Shown: piece after piece, positions 35,399-45,025 of the stretch | Position numbering within the stretch: the first letter of the stretch is position 1 | Layout of the letters: every line of letters begins with the position of its first letter | Assembly: GCA_964639965.1 (NCBI GenBank) | Contig: CAZXGI010000006.1 | Coordinates: 6,451 to 70,450, forward strand | Direction: 5' to 3' | DNA from: TMED23 sp964639965 | GTDB taxonomy: Bacteria > Pseudomonadota > Alphaproteobacteria > Rhodospirillales > UBA2165 | Length of the DNA: 64,000 nt | Notes under the pieces: generated by a model | Database searches by the model: none | Seen by the model: the letters and a program-made list of their open reading frames with translations, nothing else | What the model was told of the DNA's origin: nothing | Translations under genes and position numbers: made by a program

Positions 35399-35481
35399 TC
35401 TAATTCCTCAAATAATAGAATAACATAAATCAGAAAAAAAGTCTGCTATCCGACCAAGAAAAGACTTGTTATAAAATATAT

Positions 35482-36498
35482 ATGTCAAAACCTTTCAATA
35501 AATTAAATAAACCTCTCCATGGGGGCGATCTAACTGCCGCAACAAAAACGTTCGGCATACCAGAAGACCAATGGATTGACCTTTCAACCGGTATTAATAG
35601 TGAATCCTATCCAAATATACATTTGGACAAGAAAGTGATCAGAACTCTTCCCACAATCGATGATATGACAATTCTCTTAAACGGAGCCAGAAAATTTTAT
35701 CGAGCGAATAAGGATTGCGAAATCATTGCCGGACCTGGCACTCAATCAATCCTGCAAATCCTGCCACTCCTCTTTCCTAGCCAAAAAGTTGCTATTTTAT
35801 CACCCACTTATAGTGAACATCAATATACTTGGGAACAAGCCGGCAATAAAGTTATGTGCATCAACACACTAAACTCGATTCCCCGAGACGTTATTGCGGT
35901 AGTGGTTAACCCAAATAATCCGGATGGCAAAAAATATCAGGTCGAAGATATTTTAAAACTTTCGGAAAAATTGATTTTGCTGATTGTAGACGAAGCATTT
36001 TGTGATAACTCACCAGATTTGAGTACCATCCCTCATTTAGCTGGTCACAACATCCTTGTCTTACGCTCATTAGGAAAGTTCTTCGGGCTAGCAGGGTTAC
36101 GTCTTGGTTTTGCAATTGGTATGTCTTCAATTACTCAAAGCCTCTCTGCCCGCCTTGGACCGTGGGCGGTTTCGGGACCAGCAATTGAAATCGGCTCCCG
36201 AGCTCTATTAGACAGTTCTTGGATTTCAAAAATGCGCAAGACATTAAAAGCTCAAAGCTCTCGTCTAAATCGCATATTAGCCGAAAATAAACTTTCTGTT
36301 ATTGGCAACACAGATTTATTTACTCTCATATCAACCGAACGAGCTTTTGAACTTTATAGCGCTCTTGCTAAAGAGGGCATTTTAGTTAGGCGTTTTGAAG
36401 AGCACCCAAATTGGATAAGAATAGGCTTGCCTGGAACAGAAATTGAATGGCAGAAACTCGAATGTGTTTTAAATGCGACGCTTAAACACTATCAATAA
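35482..36498 (+). CDS. cobD: Threonine-phosphate decarboxylase (cobalamin aminopropanol arm)
   Basis: A 338-residue class I/II aminotransferase-fold PLP enzyme (CobC in Pseudomonas naming). N-terminal LHGGDLTAATKTFGIPEDQW, followed by IDLSTGIN, is typical of the cobalamin branch. The PLP Lys lies in LRSLGKFFGLAGLRLGF, and VNPNNPDGK is conserved. It makes (R)-1-aminopropan-2-ol phosphate from L-threonine phosphate for the nucleotide loop. Its 3' end overlaps the convergent cobB gene by 17 bases. Confidence 0.9.
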   Translation: MSKPFNKLNKPLHGGDLTAATKTFGIPEDQWIDLSTGINSESYPNIHLDKKVIRTLPTIDDMTILLNGARKFYRANKDCEIIAGPGTQSILQILPLLFPSQKVAILSPTYSEHQYTWEQAGNKVMCINTLNSIPRDVIAVVVNPNNPDGKKYQVEDILKLSEKLILLIVDEAFCDNSPDLSTIPHLAGHNILVLRSLGKFFGLAGLRLGFAIGMSSITQSLSARLGPWAVSGPAIEIGSRALLDSSWISKMRKTLKAQSSRLNRILAENKLSVIGNTDLFTLISTERAFELYSALAKEGILVRRFEEHPNWIRIGLPGTEIEWQKLECVLNATLKHYQ

Positions 36499-37801
36499 TA
36501 TGAGAGAATGAACCCATTACAGAACCACGCTTTGATCCCATCTCTGGTAATTTCTCTCCCCGAGAATTACGCATATAGAATAAATTTTTAACTCTGTCAT
36601 TCTCAACTATGTTGCAATAATGAAATTCATGACCTTTAAAACTAGAGCCTGCTTTCCCCAGACTTCCCTCATCAATGAGTGATAGTTGACGGTAACCCAA
36701 ATTCAATTTCGGTTTAGAAAATGATGTTTTAATTGGCAGAAGATCAAGCATTTCATGCGATTTTCCATTTCTGTCTATTAATGATTCGCCCAAAACCATA
36801 AACCCGCCGCATTCGCCATAAATCACTGCTTCATTAGCTGCTGCTATTTTCATTTTTTCCTTAAACTCTTGATTTGCAGAAATTTCAGAAGCATAAAGTT
36901 CGGGGTATCCACCAGGCAAATAAATACTGTCCGCATGCGAGTGGGGGGCCTCCCCAGCCACAGGTGAGAAAAAAGTTACGGTAACGCCTCGGGAACGCCA
37001 AGCATCCAAAACATAATCGTAACAAAAAGAAAATGCATTATCACAAGCAACAGCAATATGCTGCCCTAAGATCGGAACAGGTAAATAATTTTTAAGCGTT
37101 GCTGTGCTTTTCGAACTTCTAGCAAGCTTATAAAGCAAGTCTAGATCAATGTGATTTCTGACTAATTCTGAGGCCCTATTGAGCCACTCGTCAAGGTCAA
37201 AAATTTCACGTGCCTGAATTAGACCTAAATGCCTGTTTGGCAGCGTTAATGTATCATGCTGCGGAATACAGCCTATACAAGTTAGTTTAGTATGTGAAAG
37301 AGCTTCTTTCAAAATACGTTCATGATTATCACTTCCTACCCGATTAAAAATGACACCAGAAATTTCAATGTCAGCGCGATAATTTAGAAAACCTTCAACT
37401 AAAGCTGCAACCGAAGAACCTTGACCCTTAGCGTCAACAACCAAAACAACGGGCCAGCCCAGCCATTTAGCTGCGTCTGCTGTACTTCCAAGGTTCATTG
37501 ATTTTCCCGAGGGCGCTCCATCAAACAATCCCATAACACCTTCGGCAATAACAAAATCATTCTTTCCCTCTGCCGATACACGTTGGTGTGCAAGTGTTTC
37601 GTCGCGCATACCCCACAAATCAATATTCCGGCACAACTCGCCAGAAGCAGAAAAATGATAGGCAGCGTCGATATAATCTGGGCCAATTTTAATCGAACTG
37701 ACTTTTATACCCGCATTCCTTATCGCACGTAACAAGCCCAAGGTGATAACGGTTTTACCATTACCCGAAGCTGGAGCTGCTATAACTATACCAGAAGCCA
37801 T
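36482..37801 (-). CDS. cobB: Cobyrinate a,c-diamide synthase
   Basis: A two-domain enzyme of about 439 residues (CbiA/CobB). The N-terminal ATP-binding domain has VIAAPASGNGKTVITLGLLR, and the C-terminal glutaminase domain has the nucleophile in YGECGGFMVLGESL and a catalytic His in GHEFHYC. It amidates the a and c side chains of (cobalt-)cobyrinate with glutamine. The upstream frame extends to 37864, but the ATG at 37801 has GAGGAT eight bases before it and clears the cobA stop by four bases, so it is chosen. Confidence 0.93.
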   Translation of the reverse strand: MASGIVIAAPASGNGKTVITLGLLRAIRNAGIKVSSIKIGPDYIDAAYHFSASGELCRNIDLWGMRDETLAHQRVSAEGKNDFVIAEGVMGLFDGAPSGKSMNLGSTADAAKWLGWPVVLVVDAKGQGSSVAALVEGFLNYRADIEISGVIFNRVGSDNHERILKEALSHTKLTCIGCIPQHDTLTLPNRHLGLIQAREIFDLDEWLNRASELVRNHIDLDLLYKLARSSKSTATLKNYLPVPILGQHIAVACDNAFSFCYDYVLDAWRSRGVTVTFFSPVAGEAPHSHADSIYLPGGYPELYASEISANQEFKEKMKIAAANEAVIYGECGGFMVLGESLIDRNGKSHEMLDLLPIKTSFSKPKLNLGYRQLSLIDEGSLGKAGSSFKGHEFHYCNIVENDRVKNLFYMRNSRGEKLPEMGSKRGSVMGSFSHIIDSV

Positions 37802-37805
37802 TGAT

Positions 37806-38588
37806 TTATCCTCTAGCGACCCAATCCAACTGTTCTCGAAAATTAACGATGTCTCCGACCACAATTAACGCTGGCGGAATTAAATCAGAAGCCGCTACAT
37901 CTGCAGCACAGCTCTGCAAAGTAGAAATTAGAACCTGCTGCCCAGGCTTGGTCGCCTTGCAAATGATTGCCACAGGTTCTGTCGGGGGGCGACCAGCTTC
38001 TCTTAATTGATCAGCAATTCTGCCAATATGCGCCATTCCCATGAAAAAAATCAGGGCGGGCGAGCCGTCGGCCAAGGCTTTCCAATTAATATCATCCGGT
38101 ACCTCCCCACTGGCATTATGTCCTGTAATAAAGGTCACCGCTGAGTTCGTGCCTCTAGTGGTCATAGGAATACCTGCGTAAGCAAGCCCACCAATACCTG
38201 CAGTAATCCCAGGTACTATTCGAAAGAATATGTTCTCTTTTGCCAAACGTAGACACTCCTCAGCTCCTCGCCCGAATACAAATGGATCACCACCTTTTAG
38301 CCTTAATACGCGTTTATTTTTTTTAGCAAGTATTACAAGACGGTCAGATATGTCTTTCTGCTTAGGTGACGGTTTCCCACCACGTTTTCCAGCATATTCC
38401 AGCGCAGCATTTTCTCCTGCAAACCTTAAAATATCCTCACCGACAAGAGCATCGTATACGATAACATCTGCATTCTGGATACCATGTAAGGCCAACAGTG
38501 AGAGTAACCCAGGGTCTCCTGGTCCAGCACCAACGACCCAAACAGTCCCCGGATCAAAGTTGGGCATTCTTATTGTTTTATTTTCCAT
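37806..38588 (-). CDS. cobA: Uroporphyrinogen-III C-methyltransferase (SUMT)
   Basis: A SUMT of about 260 residues that makes precorrin-2 from uroporphyrinogen III, the entry step to the corrin pathway. Motifs: VWVVGAGPGDPGLLSLLAL, LKGGDPFVFGRGAEE, VPGITAGIGG and the C-terminal TEPVAIICKATKPGQQ. Starts at 38615, 38588 and 38567 are all possible and none has a clear Shine-Dalgarno; 38588 is a compromise. It is upstream of cobB and diverges from cbiD over at most 55 bases. Confidence 0.94.
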   Translation of the reverse strand: MENKTIRMPNFDPGTVWVVGAGPGDPGLLSLLALHGIQNADVIVYDALVGEDILRFAGENAALEYAGKRGGKPSPKQKDISDRLVILAKKNKRVLRLKGGDPFVFGRGAEECLRLAKENIFFRIVPGITAGIGGLAYAGIPMTTRGTNSAVTFITGHNASGEVPDDINWKALADGSPALIFFMGMAHIGRIADQLREAGRPPTEPVAIICKATKPGQQVLISTLQSCAADVAASDLIPPALIVVGDIVNFREQLDWVARG

Positions 38589-38642
38589 AAATTTAAATTT
38601 AGCAGACTGGAGCATGATTGAAAAAGAATATAAGCTATTTTA

Positions 38643-39755
38643 ATGCAAAATAATATTTCTATAGAAACAGAGGATAGCGCCCGAGAACTGCGGAGAGGTT
38701 GGACGACAGGTGCTTGCGCGACCGCGGCAGCAAAAGCCAGTTATATTGGGCTATTAACCGGCCAGATACCAAGTAAAGTTACGATAACACTCCCAGGTGG
38801 ACAAAAACCTGATTTTTTAGTCAAAGAATCACATATTTCCAAATTAACTGTTATGGCTGCCATTGAAAAAGATGCAGGGGATGATCCTGATGTTACACAC
38901 GGCTCAGTAATTCGCGTGTCTATTCGCCAATCAGAGAAATTAACCTTTAAAGCTGGCCTTGGTGTTGGAAAAGTTACTAAACCTGGCCTACCAATTAAGG
39001 TCGGGGAACCCGCAATTAATCCTGGACCTCGTAAAATGATAGAGCAAAACTTACAAGTCGTAGCAGATAAATATGGCGGCGATTTAAAAATTCAAATAGA
39101 GATCTCAATCGATAATGGTCGAAAATTAGCACAAAAAACTTGGAACCCACGTCTTGGTATTGTTGGAGGCCTATCAATACTGGGTACTACAGGAGTAGTT
39201 ATTCCATATTCTTGTGCGGCGTGGATAGCTTCAATCCATCAAGGCATTGATGTTGCACGTGCAACAGGGATCAAGCATGTTGCCGCTTGCACAGGAAAAA
39301 CTTCCGAAGAAGCTGTAACCACTTTATATAAATTTGAACCATCATCAATATTGGATATGGGAGATTTTGTTGGTGGCACTGTTAAATATCTCCGAACTAA
39401 TCCTATTTCAAAAGTTACCATCGCAAGTGGTTTTGGGAAAGCATCAAAACTCGCGGCCGGTCATATGGACTTACATTCAAACCGCTCCCAATTAAACCCA
39501 AATTTCATTGCCTCATTAGCAGCTAAGACCGGTATTAACAAATACATCTGTGATCAGATTGCTAGATCCGAAAGTGCAGGCAATATAATAGAAATAATTG
39601 AAAAATATAACCTTAAACTTGGAGATGAAATAGCCAAAACCGCTCAGGCCGTCGTCAATGAGGAAATCGATAACAATATCAATATTGAGATTCTAGTCTA
39701 TGATAGAAAAGGAACCCAGATCGGCCACGCTCCCTTTAAAACGGTTAAGAAATGA
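38643..39755 (+). CDS. cbiD: Cobalt-precorrin-5B C1-methyltransferase (CbiD)
   Basis: A 370-residue CbiD. The N-terminal LRRGWTTGACATAAAKASY and the EKDAGDDPDVTHG motif are diagnostic, and GGLSILGTTGVVIPYS is present. In the anaerobic-type route it methylates C1 after ring contraction, where the aerobic route uses CobF. It overlaps cobK by four bases (ATGA). Its presence beside CobN is one reason to call this pathway hybrid. Confidence 0.94.
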   Translation: MQNNISIETEDSARELRRGWTTGACATAAAKASYIGLLTGQIPSKVTITLPGGQKPDFLVKESHISKLTVMAAIEKDAGDDPDVTHGSVIRVSIRQSEKLTFKAGLGVGKVTKPGLPIKVGEPAINPGPRKMIEQNLQVVADKYGGDLKIQIEISIDNGRKLAQKTWNPRLGIVGGLSILGTTGVVIPYSCAAWIASIHQGIDVARATGIKHVAACTGKTSEEAVTTLYKFEPSSILDMGDFVGGTVKYLRTNPISKVTIASGFGKASKLAAGHMDLHSNRSQLNPNFIASLAAKTGINKYICDQIARSESAGNIIEIIEKYNLKLGDEIAKTAQAVVNEEIDNNINIEILVYDRKGTQIGHAPFKTVKK

Positions 39756-40486
39756 GACGACTTTTAATATTAGGAGGTACAGGTGAAGCCTCCAATCTCG
39801 CAACTAAAACAAAAGAAATACCCAATCTTACAACGATTTATTCGTTAGCCGGTCGAACTAATACACCTAATATCCCTTTATGTGAGATCCGAACTGGTGG
39901 TTTCGGGGGTTTAAACGGCTTAGTTCAATATCTGCAAGCCGCAAAGATTGATTTTGTAATAGATGCAACTCACCCTTTTGCAAATAAAATTGCCGCAAAT
40001 GTGGCAAAAGCTTGCACCAGCATCAATATCCCAAGAATTAAATTCTGCCGACCAGCTTGGGAACCAAAAAAAATACCTTGGATTTCTGTTCCCTCTTATT
40101 CGGAAACTGCAAATAAACTTAACTTAATGGGTCAACGTATTTTTCTCTCAATCGGAACAAGTAACCTTAATGCGTTTTCTTTTCTATCGAAAAAGTGGTT
40201 CCTAATCCGTGCCATTGAGAAACCAATTCGGCCAATCCCTCTTACAAACCACAATATTATCTTAGCCCGTGGACCGTTTAATGAAATCCACGAACACAAC
40301 TTATTTGTCAAATTCGGTATTGAGGTCCTCGTTAGTAAAAATAGTGGCGGCATTCCCGCTGCCAAACTTAAAGTTGCACACAAGCTCGGAATACCAATCA
40401 TAATGATCGAACAACCATCGCCGCCTAAAGGAAGTGTTATGCACTCAATACAAGAGACATTAGACTGGCTAAACAATCAATCATAA
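39752..40486 (+). CDS. cobK: Precorrin-6A/cobalt-precorrin-6A reductase
   Basis: A 244-residue CobK/CbiJ that reduces precorrin-6A with NAD(P)H. N-terminal RRLLILGGTGEASNLA and the conserved DFVIDATHPFANKIAANV are present. The ATG overlaps the cbiD stop. Complete. Confidence 0.93.
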   Translation: MRRLLILGGTGEASNLATKTKEIPNLTTIYSLAGRTNTPNIPLCEIRTGGFGGLNGLVQYLQAAKIDFVIDATHPFANKIAANVAKACTSINIPRIKFCRPAWEPKKIPWISVPSYSETANKLNLMGQRIFLSIGTSNLNAFSFLSKKWFLIRAIEKPIRPIPLTNHNIILARGPFNEIHEHNLFVKFGIEVLVSKNSGGIPAAKLKVAHKLGIPIIMIEQPSPPKGSVMHSIQETLDWLNNQS

Positions 40487-40534
40487 CTTACATTTTAAAC
40501 ACAAAATACTGAACAAACTTTTTCAACACACCAC

Positions 40535-41290
40535 TCATCTTGGACGTAACAAGTGTTTATGGTCTTTTGCATACAAACGACTGTCGACAAAATTATCAGT
40601 ATTAAAGACTTTGCCAACCATGACCAACGCTGTTCTTGTAATTTTCTCCGCGCGCACTTTTGCGTGTATGTTGGTTAGTGTGCCCGGTATTATTTTTTGG
40701 TCCGGCCACGTGACCCTATAAATGATGTAGACAGGGCAATTTTCCCCATAGTGGGGAATTAGGTCCTGAACAACTTTTTTTAAGTTTCGTACGGAAAGGT
40801 GTATCGCAAGTGTTGCCGTTGATTTTGCTAAGGAAGCCAGTTCTTCCCCGCTTGGCATATTAGAGGCTTTTCCCGCAGTCCTCGTGATTATCACGGTTTG
40901 AGAAACTTCCGGAAGGGTAAGTTCTTGATTTAATGCTGCTGCAGCTGCAGTAAAAGCAGGAACTCCAGGTGTAACATCATAATCAATACCAAGCGAATCA
41001 AGCTTACGCATTTGTTCTGCTATAGCACCATATATTGATGGATCGCCTGAATGTACCCGAGCAACATCTAATCCATTCTGATCAGCCTGTTTAATCTTTT
41101 CAATGATCTGATCTAGATGGAGTGGCGCCGTGTCAATAATTTCAGCGTCACTAGGAGCCTCTGCCACTACTTGCTCTGGAACAAGGGAGCCGGCATAAAG
41201 ACAAACCTGACTTGCTTTGATGTGATTGAGTCCTCGAACTGTAATAAGGTCAGGGGCTCCGGGGCCAGCACCAATAAAGTGAACCGTCAT
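40535..41290 (-). CDS. cobM: Precorrin-4 C11-methyltransferase (CobM/CbiF)
   Basis: A 251-residue SAM-dependent tetrapyrrole methylase. VHFIGAGPGAPDLITVRGL, ARVHSGDPSIYGAIAEQM and the VTPGVPAFTAAAAALNQEL stretch are typical of C11 methylases. It is the last gene of the leftward cobH-cobL-cobI-cbiG/cobJ-cobM run and overlaps the fusion gene by four bases (ATGA). Confidence 0.94.
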   Translation of the reverse strand: MTVHFIGAGPGAPDLITVRGLNHIKASQVCLYAGSLVPEQVVAEAPSDAEIIDTAPLHLDQIIEKIKQADQNGLDVARVHSGDPSIYGAIAEQMRKLDSLGIDYDVTPGVPAFTAAAAALNQELTLPEVSQTVIITRTAGKASNMPSGEELASLAKSTATLAIHLSVRNLKKVVQDLIPHYGENCPVYIIYRVTWPDQKIIPGTLTNIHAKVRAEKITRTALVMVGKVFNTDNFVDSRLYAKDHKHLLRPR

Positions 41291-43122
41291 TCAAAATTTT
41301 CCTTTTTTTCACAGTAACCACGTGGAGTATATACGTGAGATTTATTATTTAGCGTCAGTAACCGCGTCTGAGAACTACCAATCAGCAAAACTGTAAGCAT
41401 ATCGACCTCTTTAGCTTTTAACTCACTTAATGTAATTACATCAATCTTTTCTTCTCCACGACCAAGGTTTTTTGCCACTACAACAGGGGTTTCTGGCGAA
41501 CGATAATTTAATAAAATCTTTCTGGCTAAACCTAGTTGTTCTTGTCGTTTCATTGAGACCGGATTAAATAAAGCGATGACAAAATCACCTTCAGCAGCAG
41601 CTCCTAGACGTTTTTCAATTACTTCCCAAGGGGTCAAAAGGTCTGAAAGTGAAATGGAGCAAAAATCGTGGCCTAGTGGGGCGCCTATCTTTGCTGCCGC
41701 TGCCTGCAAAGCCGATATACCAGGAACAACATGTACCTCAATTCGTTGCCACTCCGGTTTTATATTTCCTTTAATACCATACTCGATTGATTCAAAAACC
41801 AAACTCGCCATCGCGTAAATTCCAGCATCGCCACTGGAAACTAGCGCAACTTCTTTACCCTCAGCCGCTAAATTAAGTGCTTTTTCAACTCTGGCACGCT
41901 CCTCACCTAGAGGATAATCATAACGATTTTTACCTTTGATTAAAGAACCCAATAAATCTAAATAAAGCTTATAACCAACAATCTCAGTTGCCCTAGAAAT
42001 TTCGTTGGTTGCTTCTGGGGCCCGCCAATAATTTGAACCTGGACCAATCCCAATCACAACCAAACGTCCACAACCTCTTCCGACTTTTTCAGGGTTGATA
42101 ATACTTGGAGAAAGGGCAACCGCGCAGGTTATACCTCCGTGTTTTTGCTTAGTAACAATCAGCTCAGAATCGGAGCCTGCGGCAGCCAAAGCCGAAGCCT
42201 CACTTATACTATGACTACCAACCACAGAAAAAACATAATCAGATGGATCCGACACTCGGGATGTTTCTTTTTCTAAAGTTTCTGCGTTAAACAAACGCAA
42301 CGGCAACCCCCATAATTTTGCTACGTTACGGATAGCTTCTTCATCTTCCTTGATGTCAATGGTAGCAATACAGGCTATCGCAAATTCACTAAGATTATTT
42401 GTCTTCAAAACTAAAGACAGGAAGGTAGTAAGTTCTTTTGAATTGACACCCCTCTCACAGCCAATTCCCAGTGAAAGTACACCCGGTGCCAAGATTAAAT
42501 CTTTGGTTTTTTCTGGAAAATCAGAATAGGTAACCCTAATTTTCTTAGCAGCACTCTCAGATACCGAGAAATTAAATGCTGAAAGCCAACTCACGTCAAC
42601 GTTATTCAGGTTTTCGAAATTAATAGATACAGATTCATTATTTAATAAAGCAGCCATGATCGATTTCGCAGCGCCTCGGTTAGCTACTCGCCATCCTATA
42701 GGCGGGTTGGCGAGTGCTATTCCATACCGTGTGTCCCCAGCAGTTGAAATCCCAGGCTTAACTTTTAAAACTTTAGAAAATATTTCAGCGAGTTCATTTG
42801 CTCCAAAATGTCCACCCAGCAATGGTATAATAGATTTACCGTCCTCAGATACAACCAAGACTGGTGGCTCATGAGTTTTATCGGCCACTAAAGGCCCCAG
42901 TGCTCGAATGACTATGCCTGCAGAAAAAAAAGCGATAATCGGCCGATCTTCTGAAAATAACATGCGCAGGTGGTCAATAGTTTTCTCAAATGGAAAATCA
43001 ACTCCAGAAACTCTTGATTTCAACCCATGCACCTCAGCCGCGTGAACATGAGGAACCAATTTACGGGCCAATTTAATGCCAGTTTTATTTAAAACGACGA
43101 AAGCCGGGAACTTAACTTTCAT
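41287..43122 (-). CDS. CbiG-CobJ fusion: cobalt-precorrin-5A hydrolase + precorrin-3B C17-methyltransferase
   Basis: A 611-residue fusion. Residues 1-345 are CbiG-like: an N-terminal domain with FFSAGIVIRALGPLVADKTHEP and GGHFGANELAE, then the CbiG/CobE C-terminal domain with LSLGIGCERGVNSKEL. Residues 352-611 are a CobJ/CbiH methylase with RLVVIGIGPGSNYWRAPEAT, ALVSSGDAGIYAMASLVFE and HVVPGISALQAAAAKIGAP. It would methylate C17 with ring contraction and open the resulting lactone, two consecutive chemistries around the contraction step. CbiG function belongs to the early-cobalt route. ATGA overlaps join it to both neighbours. Confidence 0.93.
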   Translation of the reverse strand: MKVKFPAFVVLNKTGIKLARKLVPHVHAAEVHGLKSRVSGVDFPFEKTIDHLRMLFSEDRPIIAFFSAGIVIRALGPLVADKTHEPPVLVVSEDGKSIIPLLGGHFGANELAEIFSKVLKVKPGISTAGDTRYGIALANPPIGWRVANRGAAKSIMAALLNNESVSINFENLNNVDVSWLSAFNFSVSESAAKKIRVTYSDFPEKTKDLILAPGVLSLGIGCERGVNSKELTTFLSLVLKTNNLSEFAIACIATIDIKEDEEAIRNVAKLWGLPLRLFNAETLEKETSRVSDPSDYVFSVVGSHSISEASALAAAGSDSELIVTKQKHGGITCAVALSPSIINPEKVGRGCGRLVVIGIGPGSNYWRAPEATNEISRATEIVGYKLYLDLLGSLIKGKNRYDYPLGEERARVEKALNLAAEGKEVALVSSGDAGIYAMASLVFESIEYGIKGNIKPEWQRIEVHVVPGISALQAAAAKIGAPLGHDFCSISLSDLLTPWEVIEKRLGAAAEGDFVIALFNPVSMKRQEQLGLARKILLNYRSPETPVVVAKNLGRGEEKIDVITLSELKAKEVDMLTVLLIGSSQTRLLTLNNKSHVYTPRGYCEKKENFE

Positions 43123-43832
43123 AATTCTAATATTTCTCCACTCAACCGTACAATTATCATTGAAAAATAAGGGGCTGTATTTTCATCCATCTCACTCAAC
43201 CGTCTAATACGCTGATTACCCATAGTCGCGCGTTCTATATAATGAGCATTATCAATGACACCAATTTTTCTTAAAATCTGTTTTATTTTTCCTAAGTGGC
43301 GACCAACCTTGATGATGGCCGCAGTATTAGCTATCAGCAAACGCTCTTCAATAATCTTTTCATCCAAAGGACCCGGTATTACAGAAATTATGTCATTCCG
43401 AGCGGCCAGAGGCAAAGCTAATGCAGATGAACAGGCTGCCAATGATGTGACGCCTGGTACGACACTTACAAGATGTTTTTTCGAGAGCCGATTAAACAGA
43501 TACATAAACGATCCATAAAAAAAAGGATCTCCTTCACATAATATAGCGACAGTCTTTCCAGCATTCACCGCTTCATCAATCTCTATAGTGGCGGAATCAT
43601 ACACTTCTTGAGCCGGATATCGATCACTGAGCATTGGGATTGAAATTATGATTTCTTCTTGATTTGAAGTTAAGTGCGCCTGAGCAATCGACCGCACTAA
43701 ACTCTCATCTCCATCCAGGGCTGGATAGGCAATGACATCCACATCTTGTAGGATTTTTAAAGCTTTGACAGTAATTAAATCAGGATCTCCAGGTCCTATG
43801 CCAAGCCCCCAAATTTTTGGATCATTATTCAT
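43119..43832 (-). CDS. cobI: Precorrin-2 C20-methyltransferase (CobI/CbiL)
   Basis: A 237-residue methylase with WGLGIGPGDPDLITVKALKI, the LCEGDPFFYGSFMYLF motif and VPGVTSLAACSSALALPLA. It methylates C20 of precorrin-2 or cobalt-sirohydrochlorin. It overlaps cobL and the CbiG-CobJ fusion gene by four bases each, so the operon is tightly coupled. Confidence 0.94.
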   Translation of the reverse strand: MNNDPKIWGLGIGPGDPDLITVKALKILQDVDVIAYPALDGDESLVRSIAQAHLTSNQEEIIISIPMLSDRYPAQEVYDSATIEIDEAVNAGKTVAILCEGDPFFYGSFMYLFNRLSKKHLVSVVPGVTSLAACSSALALPLAARNDIISVIPGPLDEKIIEERLLIANTAAIIKVGRHLGKIKQILRKIGVIDNAHYIERATMGNQRIRRLSEMDENTAPYFSMIIVRLSGEILEL

Positions 43833-45025
43833 ATTTTGGTTATTTTTAACTGTGTTACGGGTTTAAGTGCAGACCAACTAGTATAATTCCCCAAAGCTTG
43901 AGCTCGCGAGATTTCTATTTTATTTAAATCACCACCAAGTTTGGCTCGTGCAGCGACCAAACGGCTTTCGCCTTCAAACGTTGTTGCATTTGCAACCAAA
44001 CGACCGCCAGGTCGTAGATTTTGCCAGCAATATTCTAGCAATCCATTTGTGGTAAGGCCTCCACCTATAAAAACAGCATCTGGAGAAGGTAAGCCAATAA
44101 TCTCTGTCAACGCTTCACCAAACACCACCTTTAATTCGGGTACCCCTAAAGCTAAGGCATTTCTGTTGATCATTCCAAGCCGGTCAATATTACGTTCAAC
44201 TGCAATTACTCTTGAATTTTGTGTTCCACGCAACCATTCAATACCGATGGATCCACAACCTGCACCAATATCCCACAGCATCTGTCCCGGCATAGGAACC
44301 AAAGACGAAACCGTGATTGCTCTAACTTCACGCTTTGTTAATTGGCCATCATGCTCAAAAACATCATCGGGTAGGCCAGGGACGCGTGCTTTAGGTATTA
44401 TTCCCTCATCGGCTAAACATTCAATTGCTATAGTATTAAAATCAGGTATCACCTCGTGATCCCAATCAGCCGCCGTACCTTCAAATCGCTGCTCATCACC
44501 TCCTCCCATTTGAGAAAAAACAGTGAGCGAACTTCCACCAAATCCTGTGTCTTTTAAGACCCCAGCAATCTGATCCGGCGTATTACCGTCGTTAGCCAAG
44601 ACAACAAGTTTATTTCCCGGCATCAAAAAAGCCTTCACTCGATCCAGATCCCGGCCATGTACGGTTAAACAATCAATTTCGTTTAATGGCCAAGCCAATC
44701 GAGCAGCAACAAGCGAAAAAGCCGAAGATGAAGGAATAATTTTTATGGCATCTGGCCCATAACGACGACCGAGAGCGGCGCCAATACCAAACCACATAGG
44801 GTCACCCGTGGCAATTATAGTTACTTTTTTTTCTTTAAGCTGGTCAAGTTCTGCAAAACTATCCTCTAGCGGTGATTTCCATATCAACCCCTTTTTACCA
44901 ACCAGTGCAAGATGACGCTCTCCGCCGAATAAAAACTCTGCATCATCAATAAATTCTCTTGCTAAAGTTCCAAGACCCGAAAGCCCGTCTTCACCAATAC
45001 CAATGATTGTAAGCCAAGCCGTCAT
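43829..45025 (-). CDS. cobL: Precorrin-6Y C5,15-methyltransferase, decarboxylating (CobL = CbiE+CbiT)
   Basis: A 398-residue bifunctional enzyme. The N-terminal half is CbiE (LTIIGIGEDGLSGLGTLARE, IATGDPMWFGIGAALGR). The C-terminal half is the Rossmann methylase/decarboxylase CbiT (SLVPMPGQMLWDIGAGCGSI and PDAVFIGGGLTTNGLL). It adds methyls at C5 and C15 and removes the C12 acetate carboxylate. Four-base overlaps on both sides. Confidence 0.95.
   Translation of the reverse strand: MTAWLTIIGIGEDGLSGLGTLAREFIDDAEFLFGGERHLALVGKKGLIWKSPLEDSFAELDQLKEKKVTIIATGDPMWFGIGAALGRRYGPDAIKIIPSSSAFSLVAARLAWPLNEIDCLTVHGRDLDRVKAFLMPGNKLVVLANDGNTPDQIAGVLKDTGFGGSSLTVFSQMGGGDEQRFEGTAADWDHEVIPDFNTIAIECLADEGIIPKARVPGLPDDVFEHDGQLTKREVRAITVSSLVPMPGQMLWDIGAGCGSIGIEWLRGTQNSRVIAVERNIDRLGMINRNALALGVPELKVVFGEALTEIIGLPSPDAVFIGGGLTTNGLLEYCWQNLRPGGRLVANATTFEGESRLVAARAKLGGDLNKIEISRAQALGNYTSWSALKPVTQLKITKI

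Noticed and set aside
43941..44459. 172-codon open frame opposite cobL
   Set aside because: Antisense shadow of a clearly conserved gene; its translation matches no domain and has no ribosome-binding site.
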